Below are positions 46,871-59,400 of a stretch of 64,000 bases of DNA, in pieces. This stretch comes from Casuarius casuarius (Eukaryota; Chordata; Aves; Casuariiformes; Casuariidae). The position numbers and the translations under genes were made by a program. The notes beneath the pieces are model-generated. The model saw only the letters and a list, made by a program, of their open reading frames with translations. It had not been told where the DNA came from and did no database searches. The stretch is taken from NCBI GenBank assembly GCA_003342895.1, contig PTFA01000082.1:749527-813526 (forward strand). Direction: 5' to 3'. Numbering within the stretch: position 1 is the stretch's first letter; each line of letters opens with the position of its first letter.

Positions 46871-47690
46871 ATCTAAGAACATATCAAGCATTGTTTTTAG
46901 GAAATCTTGCTAAATAGTAAACTAGCTAGTCACTTAAAGATTATGATCTAAGGTTCTAAGTGTCCTCTGCTTCATGAACATTCGAACACCTACTATACTG
47001 AAATGTCTGAACATACCCCCTCACAGAGATCACTGCAGTTCAAGAAAGGATATCCTACACAGTCATATTTAGTTCCACATCTGACAAGAAAGTCTGCAAA
47101 CTTCCGGTCAACTACTAATGGCAAAATACATTCAGAGTTCACGCTGTCTCCTACCAATATACAGCTGGACCCTGAAAGAATCCCTTAGGCTATGAACTCT
47201 CATTATCATTTGAGAGCAGAGTCCCACAAACAAAGAAGCTGAAATAATCTTTAAAAAGACCTTACTCTTATGCAGAGATAACATGATACAATATAAGTCA
47301 AGCTACTAAATCCAGTATCATTGATGGATTAATNCCCAAACATTAATAACTATAAAAATGGAATAAAACCCACTTTCATTTATAAGGGGCTATTAATAAT
47401 CCAGCAAAAAAGCAAACATAGTTTCTATATGCTGCATAACATGTATATGTCAGGAACACTCAATATAGAAGACTTACTCTTGAGATGCCTTAAATTTTTT
47501 GCCTTCCATTTTGGTGGAGTCACATAAAAGCTCAGGGTAAGGAAATGATCATCACTTCAGATGGAGCAATAGGAAGTAATTATAAAAAGTAACACTCAGG
47601 GGCTGCAAACAGGAATCTCTTGAAATAATATTGAGTTTTCTTTTTTTCCTGTACTTTGCAATAACTTTTATTTNAAATTACAGAAGTCTG
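46871..47690. other. anonymous stretch
   Basis: AT-rich with no recognised gene or repeat. Confidence 0.55.
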
Positions 47691-47790
47691 TGGCCTAGGA
47701 ATGTTGGACTGAGATGGTTCAAAGAACCATCCTATCACTGTCAGGTCACTGGTTCAATTCTAGCAGAATCATTACCATCTGATTTTTGCT
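47691..47790 (+). mobile_element. possible tRNA-derived SINE (A and B boxes)
   Basis: A box A-like TGGCCTAGGAA at 47691-47701 (10 of 12 positions of TRGYNNARNNGG) is followed by a perfect box B, GGTTCAATTCT at 47751-47761 (GGTTCRANYCY). The interval is about 15 bp longer than in a standard tRNA. A short internal duplication-like hairpin, ATGGTTCAAAGAACCAT (47715-47731), lies between the boxes and accounts for the extra length. No cloverleaf or CCA-adding context is apparent, so it is not a functional tRNA gene. Downstream sequence could be a SINE body, but I cannot name the family. Confidence 0.35.
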
Positions 47791-50700
47791 AAATAGGTTG
47801 CATGAAATGAACTGTTACCCCAGTTTAGTTTCCAGAGGACAAGCATTCATATTGCAAGTACCATCTTTAGCACTCATCAGAGAGACTAAAAAACAAAGAG
47901 CTTTGAGACTGAGCTAATTCTCTCATCCTAGAGACGGCCCTCCAGGCCAAAGCACAGGCTTATTGACAGAGTTTTGGGGCAGCCTACAGTTTTGTGCATG
48001 AACCAGGCATTCCATGGCCATCATCTGACAATGTTCACAACAACACAACTGCATCTAGATTATCAGGGAGGAACAAATTTTGAGAGACAATAGCTCATTA
48101 CCTTTAAGCCAGACATTGATAAAAGGGACTGGGACTCACTTGGAATGTATTTTTAAAGTAACACAAGTTCCAATGATGAGTCAGTTTTTCTCTACTGTGA
48201 AAAACAATTAAAACTCAGTGCTAAATAACATACATTTGATCCAAATTGTATTCCCTGTAGACTCTGTGATTTATTACAAAACTGCTTTTCAGGAGCACAG
48301 GATAATAGTGACATATCCACTAGTTCCACTTTCCTAAATCTTCAAGAAAAACAAAGCATAATTTTTACTGATTAAAATCTTGCCCCATACAGTTTATTAT
48401 GATCTGTTCACAATGAGCAACTCAGATATTACCTCATGATTTGACTTCTTCCCTTCATTTTTTTCCTGCATTGAAAGCTATCCATCAATAGATCACCTAC
48501 AATAGATCATTTCATAACAATAGTCTGAAAATTACCTTGCTGTAAGCAGAGGACTAATGTAAATACCATAGGTATAAAAAGCATGTATTTAAAATAGGAT
48601 CAAAAGACAGTTCTATTAAATTTATTAATCCAAATGAATATTCCCTCTTTTTTTCTCTAGAACAACACTTAATTTAGTAATTCTCTTTGTTGATAAAGTA
48701 GTAAAAAAACCGAGGTAATCCCACCCTCTTTCTTCCAATGAGAAAACTGCCTTACAAAAAGGATATTCATTACATCAGTTAACTATCTTTCTTCTTCCTT
48801 TATGATAATTACAATTTCTGTCTTATACAAATGTGTTACTTTCTTTGTTGTGCAATAATGTTCACTTCTGTCTCCTGTACATTTAGAAGCCTCTTGAAAG
48901 CCATTCTTATTGCTCTGGCATAATTTTATTCACTTTAATACACTATTACCCATAAGAATTATGTATTTGTTTTTCCTTTCTTTACCTTTAGCAGAAGAGA
49001 GGTTCAATTTCTTATTTCTTATTTTTTAGCCATAGAAAGAAGCAGTCTTTGTTTTTAGGGATCAAAGACCAAGAATCAAAGTCTATGTTTTTGTACAAAA
49101 AGATATATTTGATCAAATTCAATTGCTTTATTTTTCACCTAACTAACCTTTCATAGATTAATGGTGATAGAGTATTAATCTCCACACACAGTCACATAAC
49201 ACTGAATTTCTGCCTGGGCATCTCTGAATACACTTTTTCTAGAGTATTTTTGGGGAGCAAAACTTTCAATAAATTACGATATATGCATGCTTCTGCATTT
49301 CTTCGTTCATAGTTGGTTGGGGGTTGCAGAATTTATTTTTTGGCTTCATTTCCGCTTATCCCACATCTCCACCCATTTTCCTGAAAAGAGTACAGAAAAC
49401 TATTCCTCCATCCATAGAAACACACAAACTGTAGCAACTCATAAAATTACTACAATTATATTACCAAATAGTAAGTCCTTTTCTGGGCCATAAAAATGTC
49501 ACGGAAACTTACATGTAAAAGAGAACAAGGTAGTCTAGAAAGGTTTTTTTTTTTTTTTAATGGAAATGCTAGTAACCAACACTCATTTAGGACAGAAGTA
49601 CTTTTAAAGCAACTCTTCGTGCTAATAGAAGGAAGGTATAACCAATCTTTACCCTTGGAAAGTGTGGGATCTAAAGGCCATTAATAATACACCCTAGACA
49701 ACTTCTCATTCTCCAGTTTAAATGCCAGGCTCATCATAAAGTTGTCCAGTTAAGGCTTCAAAATAATAAGCCAAATTTGGACTTGGGTATAAGAAGGAAC
49801 ATGAAGAGTTGCTCCTTTTTATTCCATGTTAAGATTTGCTCCAACTGGCTGGAAGTTTTAATATTTTAATACGTATTAAAAACTCTAATAAGTAAAAGCT
49901 TTTCCTGTCAGCTTCTTGAAATATCACCATGGCATCATCCTATGCTAACTTTCAGCAATGTGTTTTCTGTATAAGCTTCTCTTATTTTACATATTTTCTC
50001 CATTATGTTACATGTTTTGGGTTTGTAGATCATATAAATAAATCCTTTAACACTGCTCCTCTGCTTATACTATTTAAAGTGACTCTTTAAAGATAGAGCC
50101 TTCTCATCAACTGTACCATTCCCTGTGCATATTCAGAGTCATGTCAATTGACTTCAATGGAAAAAAAAACCCCAAAACTGTTGTTTACTGCTGTCAGAGC
50201 TGCAGGAGACAATATAGCTAAGCTACGGTGATTCTGATCCTGTTTCTCNCTGCACATCACAAACAGAATTGCTTACTGAGTTCCTAGCAATTACAGCAAT
50301 AAATTCTGTATGGGGGGATGAGTTTGCATGACGGAGCTGCAAGTTTGCAAAAGAAAGCCTGCTCCATCCAACAGAAATGTCATTACAAGGGACGACACAT
50401 GGGTAGGGCATTCATGTGGACTTTGTGAGGCCAGGCTGAGTTAGCAACGCCCAGAGGTTCACCAGTTGCAGGTGCGTGCTTCAGGGATGGGTACCAGTGG
50501 CACGACAGGAGAAGCCAGCAGTGCTAGTGACGGGTAGCGCTTGCGTTCCTCTATGCACCTTCGAGCCATGAAATAGAAAGGCAGCCTTCGCCTCAGAAAG
50601 CTGAGTGCGATACCAAGCATGGGAATCCCACAGTACCATTTTTGTAATCTGTATTGCAGACTACAGCTACACCGTAAGGGACTTTCAGCTCGGCCATTAT

Positions 50701-53064
50701 GCAGACTTTATATACAGACCTGAAAATCTTAGTTTAGACAAAAAGGAGATCATTCAAATTAATCTTCAGTGCCTGGAGAGCCTTACTGACTACGTGACAG
50801 GCCAAAAGACCTCAATAAAGCCAGTCACTAAAGAGCTCAAGCTGTTCTTTAAGGCCAAATCTTTAGGAGATAATAGAATAAGGCCTAGTGTGATTGTAAC
50901 AAACAGAAAGTGATATTCTTGCTATTACTTCTGTATTTCCAAAGGGTTTGTCCTTTAAACTTTGAAAACTTTCTGTGAGTTTATTCCAGGCTTCCAAACG
51001 TGTGACTAATTGGGAATCTAGTAACAGATAAGTTTATCTAAAAGCTCTAGCACCAGAGGACAGTTGATTAGTTTTGATTTAAATAAAAAGTTAGATTCTA
51101 AGTATCGTATATTTCTTAAAAAGCTTGAAAATGTGATTTGAGTGTAACCTAATGGCTCAAAAGTCAGGGCATAAGTAAAATGCCTGACACTCATTAATAA
51201 AAGGTCATTATCAAATCGGGCAATATTCTTTCAGGCTATAGAGCAGCATAATGCTAACTTCCTAATTAAAAATAAACTGACTGATGAAGATTTTACTAAG
51301 TTATATCCAGAATAACAAAGCCTTTTTCAACAAGCAAGAACTTTTTTCAGTTATCTTTAGAAGCTCCTTAAAGAACTGGTATGTGATGAGCAGACAATTA
51401 TCACTAAATCTTGAGAAACACACTTGCATAATTTCCCCTGGACCCCTGACACTTCTTGTTGATTGAAGTTAATTACTTGCATGACCTCCCGCAAGCCAAA
51501 AAGTGATTTTACTTCTACAAAGGGCACACAGTGAACCTATTCTTTTCCAGACCACAGAAAATGGGACTCTGATTAAGTTTATAAAACTAAAAAAACAATG
51601 GATCCCAGAAAGCTTGGTAAAAGGGTTTCTTGCATGTAAATAATAAAAGTATTAAGGAGGACAAGTTCTTATCAGTGCAATTTCCTTTCATTTATACTTT
51701 GAGGAGCAGAGACTATTCCCTTTAAAGAAAAAGTAGAACTGGGTTGGAAGAGTGATGAGCAGACCCAGACCTGCTGCTACCTGGCTGCCCTCCTGTCAAC
51801 AGTCCCAAGGGACACTGCTGGAAGACTGCTCCTTGGCCAACCACTATCAGCAGCATTTCCCCCATTTCATACAGGGTAGCAATTGCAAGAACCACATATT
51901 CAGGGGAACCCAAGCAAGCTTACAGTGACTTAATCCATTAGAAAATGTAGATTTAACATTACCTTCTGATTTCATTACCTTAATTTTATGCTTAACTAGC
52001 TCAAGACACAGGAGCTTTTTTTTACAGCCTTGCAGCTGTAAAACAAGATGTAGTTCTAAAAGATGACATCTAAAACCCAGTCAGCTCAGTGAGAATTTCA
52101 CATGGAAAGATGGGCCTCTCTAAATTACAGGGGTTGGGTTATTCTCTGAACTATAGCACTGTCCAGAATACCTGTGACATTGCAGGCAGTGACTGTACAG
52201 TTAACATGCTCCTCCTTCCTTANGACGAGATTTACAAAGGGCTTCTTTAAGACAGCCTAACACCTGTCCTCTGTATAGCTGTACCAGGCTGGTAGCCTGA
52301 GAAAGAGCAATGCTTTATTAACACTCCAAGACAGGTCATCTAACAAAGGAAAATAGCCCAAGGATGCTCTCGGCAAGCTTCCGATTGACTCCGATTGCAC
52401 TAAGGTCAAATACCTAGTCTTAACCATTAGCATTTGGAGTTTCATTAATCTTCTTACTGTAGAAACCACAGGTGACTCCCCTGGAATACAGTAACATTAG
52501 CAATTTGCTACTTTTCTATTGTAGTTTAAAGTATTTTGGCTCTGACAGTAATTTTTTATTGTTGATTTGTTCCTGAACAATGCAACATTAAAGGCAAAAA
52601 TTTATCACTCCACATTTTTACCTCTCCAGAGAAGGAAGGAACCCATACTGAGATTTTTCTGGTTTCCCTAAATAATTTCATTCTTTCTGTATATTCTTTT
52701 ACACTCAGAGACTTTTGAAATTGCTGCACATTTTCTTTCGGTTTCCTGATAAACTAATAGCTGTGACATTCCAAATTACAACGTTCTGTATGCAGCATTT
52801 CTGCTGCATGTGTGTACACATGAATAGGCAGCAAAAAAATACAGTGATGCAGTGTTAAGTTTGCACAGTTAAAATAATGCAAGCTCCGAAATTCACAAGT
52901 AAGATCCAATAGCATCGTTAGCTCAGTCATCGTGCTCAGTCTGTATATTTTACAATGTAGATCACAGATTCAATTATGATCACTAAATTACATTTTGAAA
53001 GAAAGATGGTTTTAGATAACACATTCTATTGATAGCATCAGTTATTAACTTTGGGGATAGATAA
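47791..53064. other. anonymous non-coding stretch with one terminal-exon-like segment
   Basis: A T15 run lies at 49544-49558. The segment from 50660 (acceptor TTGTAATCTGTATTGCAG) to an AATAAA at 51082-51087 has an 84-codon open frame and is treated as a finding. No repeats are recognised beyond the half-sites noted for the palindromic family. Confidence 0.5.
49544..49558. repeat. T homopolymer
   Basis: Fifteen T bases. It could be the antisense poly(A) tail of a retrocopy, but no gene-derived sequence is seen to its right. Confidence 0.85.
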
Positions 53065-53086
53065 TATCTATCTCTACAGATAGATA
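53065..53086. repeat. perfect 9-bp inverted repeat within a GATA-like tract
   Basis: TATCTATCT and AGATAGATA are separated by CTAC. The arms are tetranucleotide-repeat-like, so the palindrome is probably a by-product of low complexity. Confidence 0.85.
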
Positions 53087-55310
53087 AAGATATCTACTTT
53101 CCCCTCTTTGAGTTTCTTCCCTCCTTCCCACTCCAATTATTCATTAAGCAGCTTCTGTGATTCATTTATTGGCCTTTTAATTTAATTTTCTATAGTAGAA
53201 TGAAGAAAGGAAAACATTTGCGAACCACTATCCCAAACCCTCTGAGTATCTTCAGAAGCCAAACAGGGTTACTCCGACTCAAAATGAACCATAATAACTT
53301 AGCATTATATAAGAAAGAATCTACCAAAATGCAGAAGCATGTCAAAGGTCCTCCTCAGGGCATTTTCCAGTTGTTTTACATTGCCCAAATACTGTAAAGC
53401 AGTGAAAAGCTGATGATCTGGTTCCTAACTATTTAAAAATGATCTCCTGAAGTATTTTTGTATATGGTATGACAGTTAAATCTTTTTCAAATAAATCCCA
53501 TATGAGATGTATCCTGCACAAGCTAAGTCTTAAAAGAAGAAAGAGGAGAAAATCAAGCTGAATCTAAACTAACCTAGATAATTGGAAGAACATATTACTG
53601 TTACATATTACTTTGTGCTTTCCCCCAGTCCCTCTCTTCTGTTCATCAATTCCTTTCATCATGTCACTTCCAAAGTTTCGGCTCTGAGGCAAGGATTAAG
53701 GCTTTTTTGTGGCATTGATGTAGAGGCAGCAGGTAAAATAGTACAGACCCTAATGCAGTAAGTATAGAATTGTGTGTTGGAGAGATGACTGTCTTTACAC
53801 CACTGCTCGCACAGTGAAAGAGGCCTGATCCTATTCAGCCAGTCTCTAAACCAGTCTATCCCCCTGTAAACCCCATGCAAATCCAATTATATGCAAGAAA
53901 ACTGAAGTTCCACCAGTGAGACATATCTTTGTACCTATGTAAATGTCGGCCAGATTAGATTAGAAGCCTTTTAACAATAATTTATCACTCTGTCCCTTGC
54001 GTTTTTAATTGGATTTTTTAAAAATTTTTTTTGACTGATAAGTGCTTTACAATCTTTTTTTAATGAAAGCAGACAGTCCAATGCCACTTGTGATACGAGA
54101 TCTCTATTTAGATTATGTACATTCATTGATCAACAAATTAGCCCAACAGAATGTAATGTTTCCTTTATTGTGCTGTTTTATCTGAATTAGGAAAAGAATT
54201 ATCACCATACGATGTGAATGAGAATGCATTCAGCTACTTCTTTTAAGTGAGACTAATTAGGAGTTGCTGTGAACAAATGTAAACCTGCCAACAACTTCAA
54301 AGAGTTAAAAAACTTCTTATGAGACCTTGAAGAAATGTAACCTTGGGAAAGGTTGATGCAGGCAAAGGCTACTGTATAATTGAGGCTGCTGCGCTGTTTC
54401 CCCTGCCACCTTGCCTCCCACTTCTGGATTTTTTTGAATGGGATGAAGCGACTGGAGTAGGCAGAAAATTGAAAGAACAAGAGCAAGGAGCATCAACAGT
54501 TAGAATCATAAGGCACAAACTATACAAAAAGAGACAGCGTTCTCCAAATAACAGGGAAAAATTGCTAGGTGCGTTAGACAGACACTGCTCTGCAATTTGG
54601 GAGATTTAACAATTTCTAATCTTACAACTTTTCTCCTTGTGGTGTAAGCCAGACTTCAGAAAAAAATATGTTTAACTACTTAGTTCTCAAGATAGATTTT
54701 ATTTCCTTGACTGCTAGACATAAAGTGTAATGTTCTGATATATTAACTCACCAAGAGATTGAGAGACCTTTATTTCAACACTAGTAGTACCTCAGGATAT
54801 TACTAAATTCATTCCCCACTATGGTGACTCTTGTTCAAATGCAAAGGGTTCAATTTGTTGCTTGGCATGAGAGTTATAAAAAAAACCTCTAATGACTTTG
54901 TTGCTGTTTTCTGTCTCTGTACAGCTGAACAGCAATCGTACGCTGAAGTCAGGTTATTCTCTCTGCACATAAACATTAGATATGCTGATATTTAGTTGAC
55001 CAAATCATTTGGAGGTTTTAATGAGAGAAAAAAATGTTTTATTACCAAAATCTTTCAGGACTCATCTGTTTTTCAACCACAGCAAATTCCTAATTCAATA
55101 AATAGGAGTAACAACTGATTAAAAATTGAGCAATGATCTTTTGGCTTTGTATTTGAAACTCTGGCATATTTCAGGAGAGGGAGGGTTCTAATCTGTCAGA
55201 TATGTCTGTGTAACAGCATCAAAGACATGACTTCATATTTGAAAAATCTTTTCAATTCTGCCATTTTTACTAGTAAAGAGACAGTTTTGGCCACCTTCAC
55301 ACATTAAATA

Positions 55311-55342
55311 GCATTCTCTATCATTCTCTATCTCTATCTATA
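55311..55342. repeat. degenerate (CTAT)n/(CTCTAT)n repeat
   Basis: Two CATTCTCTAT units followed by CTCTATCTATA. Confidence 0.8.
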
Positions 55343-56407
55343 CCAGAGCCAAGACACTTCCTGTTATTGTCTATTACTAATACATTACGTATTTTATTGT
55401 AGTAATGCCAAGGAATCCCATTCACAAGCAGCTACATGCCGTGCCTGCCACAGAACAAACACAAAAACTGCCCCTCATTTTACAATGTTAAGTAAAAGCC
55501 GTGTCTATGACCCAAGTTGTTCATCACTGTAAGTAACATCATCATAGTCTAACTCTTTGGAATACAATTACCCCTCCGAAAAGGCTCAGCAACCTAAGTC
55601 TGTCTTGAAGGCCCCAAAGTAAACTATTAGTATAGAAAAAATATTTGAAATCCATGGTGTCTGAAACCTTTGTGGTCATTGACCACTGTCAGCCCTAAAA
55701 ATGTTCTGTATAGTCTCAATTTCTAATGGCGAGCACTAGAAAGTAACATTTCTCATGACTCTGCAGAGTAGCTATGGCTAACTAACTACATCCTTGTGTA
55801 CACAGGCTGCTGCTTGAACATCCCAGGACTACTCTCTTCTAGCTATTCCATAACACAGATAGTCGAGAACTGATTTTGAATAGCATGAGTTATATTTTTC
55901 TTTATCAGATCATAGGCATCTTGGAAAGTTCCAAAATTTCCACATAAAGGAGTGCCATGGAAATCTACTGCATGCTTTTTTGGAATTCTGGGAAACAATA
56001 ATTTTCTACATAAGGCTCTCTCCCCAGCCTTCTAGATACATTAAAAAATGATTAGATTTCTTTGCTATCAGTTCCGCTTAATTTATCTTTCCCATGCAGA
56101 TGTCATTTTGAACAGTCTTTTGCTCTATTCTTCACCCTAATATTCCTTATTTTCAGTGAATTTGGAAGAAAAAATGGCTGATCTTATCATTTCCTTGATC
56201 AATCGATCTGTTAAAAATCAGCTCGACAACCCATTACAACACACCATATGCTTCATAAAAGTGGGTGTTTAAGACTTGCACCAAATTTCTTCAAAAATAT
56301 TTTAGAATAGTCCCCAGCAGGGACTAATCCAAAAATAAGACCAATAGGTTTTATTTTCTGATAGATTTTATACAATAATGCAATGAATATCTCCTCCAAA
56401 CAAAAAA

Positions 56408-56423
56408 ACCACCACCACCACCA
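56408..56423. repeat. (ACC)n microsatellite
   Basis: Five ACC units between A-runs. Confidence 0.85.
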
Positions 56424-59400
56424 AAAACAACAACGAGCAGGGGCTATGTTTCCCAGTGTGCTGAGGGCCTCTGAATAANACCAAGATTTTTTTTTGTTTA
56501 TAACTCTCTGCTAGACTGGCTTTGTTGATATGTTCCTACTTATCTTAAGATCCTATTATCTCTTCTCATGCTTATCCTTTCAACAGAGACACTTGCTGAG
56601 AACATTATAGTTGAGGGAGAGAATAAGTTATTTCTCTGTTCATGCCATCTGTCTGGATTTAACAAATTCAGCTTGTTCTTTCCCATTTGCACCTCTTTTA
56701 GGTTTCTTAGACACCTCTGGAATATTTAATGGACAGAGAACTGTCTGAAAATTTTTTTTTCCTGCTTGGTGGAACTACAGAAGAATTAGTTATGCCACTC
56801 GGTTTTACTTTATGACATAAATGAAACCAAAATCCTTTTCTACATGCTGAATAGGGTAAGCAAATTTAGGAGGTATGAGTTTTATTCACTGGAAAATGTG
56901 ATTCAGCCTCTCCAGAACTATTTGTGCACTTGGGATGGGCGTGTCAAATGGGTTTGGTGAATTCCCCTTTTTCAGTCAAGACTCAAAATCAGGAAGGCAC
57001 AGGGGGAGATGAGAAGGAGACAGCATGCAGTTCCCTCTTCTGCCTGGGGAGCCTTGACCACTCATCTCCCAGAGGGAATGCCCTGACCACTGTAGCAAGT
57101 TTGGAGAAGTGTCCTGAAAAGTAACTCCAAAGACACTCAGNTGACTAACAGTGTTAGACAAGTGTTTCCTACATCCTGGGCAGAAGGGAAGTAGGAGTTC
57201 CTCTTTCTCCTCCGTTAATTTGACTTAAATCTAATCCAGCATTCCTGTTCCCTTTCTTTTAACAGAAGCGTTCATAAAGAAAAGAAACATACTGTTTTGG
57301 GCCAAATGTAACATTTTTTATTTCATTCAATGTTGCTTCAGTGATTCAAAGTCTCTTTTTTTTTGTTAGAGCAGTGTTTGTTTGGCTGAACTAAAAGATT
57401 TGTCGCTGATGGTGTTCCTTTACTGAGCATTGGAATCAGGAGGAGAAAAGGCGAGAAGTGGTAACAATTTAATCCAATTTCAGAACACACTTTAGAAAGA
57501 TGATGCACATTATGGTACAAGTCTCAAGCTCTGTTGATCAGATTTCTCTCATGCAAACTGACCATCTCAATTAAAAGGGGAAAACAGTGATCTTTCTGAA
57601 CAGCAAAGGCTACAAAGGCATATAGGGGATAGAGTGGATTTTCTGTTGTATTTTAAGTACAGCAGTGGAATTGTTCTTTATGCCATCAAAAATACACTAG
57701 TAAGGACAAAATCTAGTCTTTAGAGACTGTGAAAATCATCTATTCCTATAAAGAAAGCTGAACACAATAGAAATATTGTCACAGAAATGAGAAATAATCC
57801 CAAGCTTCTTAGATTCAGTGACCTGTCTTCATGGAAAAGAGATATACCTTTTTGATAACTGCTTCTTTAAAAATTTCACAGAAGTAGTGTAAGTGAGTTT
57901 TATTTAAAGAGGACAAAGGATGAACTGTGCTGGGTAAAATGTTAACAGAGAGCACAGTCTTTGGGGAAGCACCTAAACCGTCTGATGTTTACTAGTGTCA
58001 TCTGCTGCTCCTGATCTAAAAATAAACATATAAAATTATTGCCTGGCCCGTGTTGCTGAAGATACTCTGATTTTATTGACCTTAGTCACATCATCATGGA
58101 ATCAAAAGTACCCTTTGGTCACAGGTCAAGATAAGAAACTCCAGTACAAGCAGTGAGTTGCAAAGTTACTGTGTGGTTCAAGCAGCAGATGGGTTGCTTT
58201 ATGGAAAAAATCTGCCAACTGGCAGGAGAAATGTTAGAGTGAGAAAACAATATCTCAGTTTTGTGGAGACAGCTCCTGCAGTGGCATTCATTTTTATCAT
58301 GGGATGGACTCTGTCTCGCTGTGAGCTTTCAGGCACAAGCATAGGGAAGAATTTTTTTCATTCTTTCACTCTTTCTCATGCACAAACACGCATCTTTAAC
58401 GTCACTATAGTAACTCTACAACATTAAATCTCATATTAATATTAACTTGCTCACATTATCTGAGCTTATGCCATCTCCTGGTACCAAAGCTCCAATTCAC
58501 AGGCTTTAGAATAAGGTTTAACACTCAGGTACCCTTTAGTGTTCCAGATACTGCAATGTCTTAAATCTGGCCAGAAGTGTGGTGAGATTCACTGCTCATA
58601 AGTCAAACTTTTCAGGAAAGCATGTACTGTTATTTCAATAAGAATTTACATACCACTGAATGAATGAGGACAGACCTACACATACTACTACACTTATTAT
58701 GGTCCTTCAACAATCGGCCCTCGACAATAATGGCTTACATTAGGAAGTGACACACATCTCAGGCTCTGCTTATGGGTGGCCCACAGTTTAACCATAGCCT
58801 GTACTGCTCAGTGCTATAAAGGAAATTAGAAAGAAGAGAACAATAAGAAAGATCTACAAAAGAAAGAGGGGAGAGGAGATTCATCTGCAAATATTATTAA
58901 TACCACACAATTCATGGCTGAATTTAAACACCTTAACAGAGAAAAAAAATCCATCTCAAAATAAAATGTGTGGATCAGCAGAATTATCACCATCACTGTT
59001 CTATTGAAAACCAGATGACCTGAAAAGAAAATAAGCTTTTTTGACCCTTCTGCAGAAGGATAGCCATTTGCTTACAAAGATACATGCAGATATTTATCAC
59101 AACACAGGGATAATCTCTCAATTATTTCTTAATTATTTCACTTTCAGACTCCAAAATTAGAATTACATGGCAAATGTCTGTATGCCACTTCTCATTCTTA
59201 GGTACATGGAGTTTGGAAACTCCAATGCCATCAGAAAAACTGAGATCTCCTACTTTCATTATTCTCTATTTCATCACTTCACAAATTAAATGTTTAAAAT
59301 ATGACTTCAAGTTTTTCTTATCTACCATGAGCCATAAGCCTACGCCTAGCCCCATATTGCTTTCCTTCTAAGGATTTCCAAAGAAGACAAGAAAAGTAGT

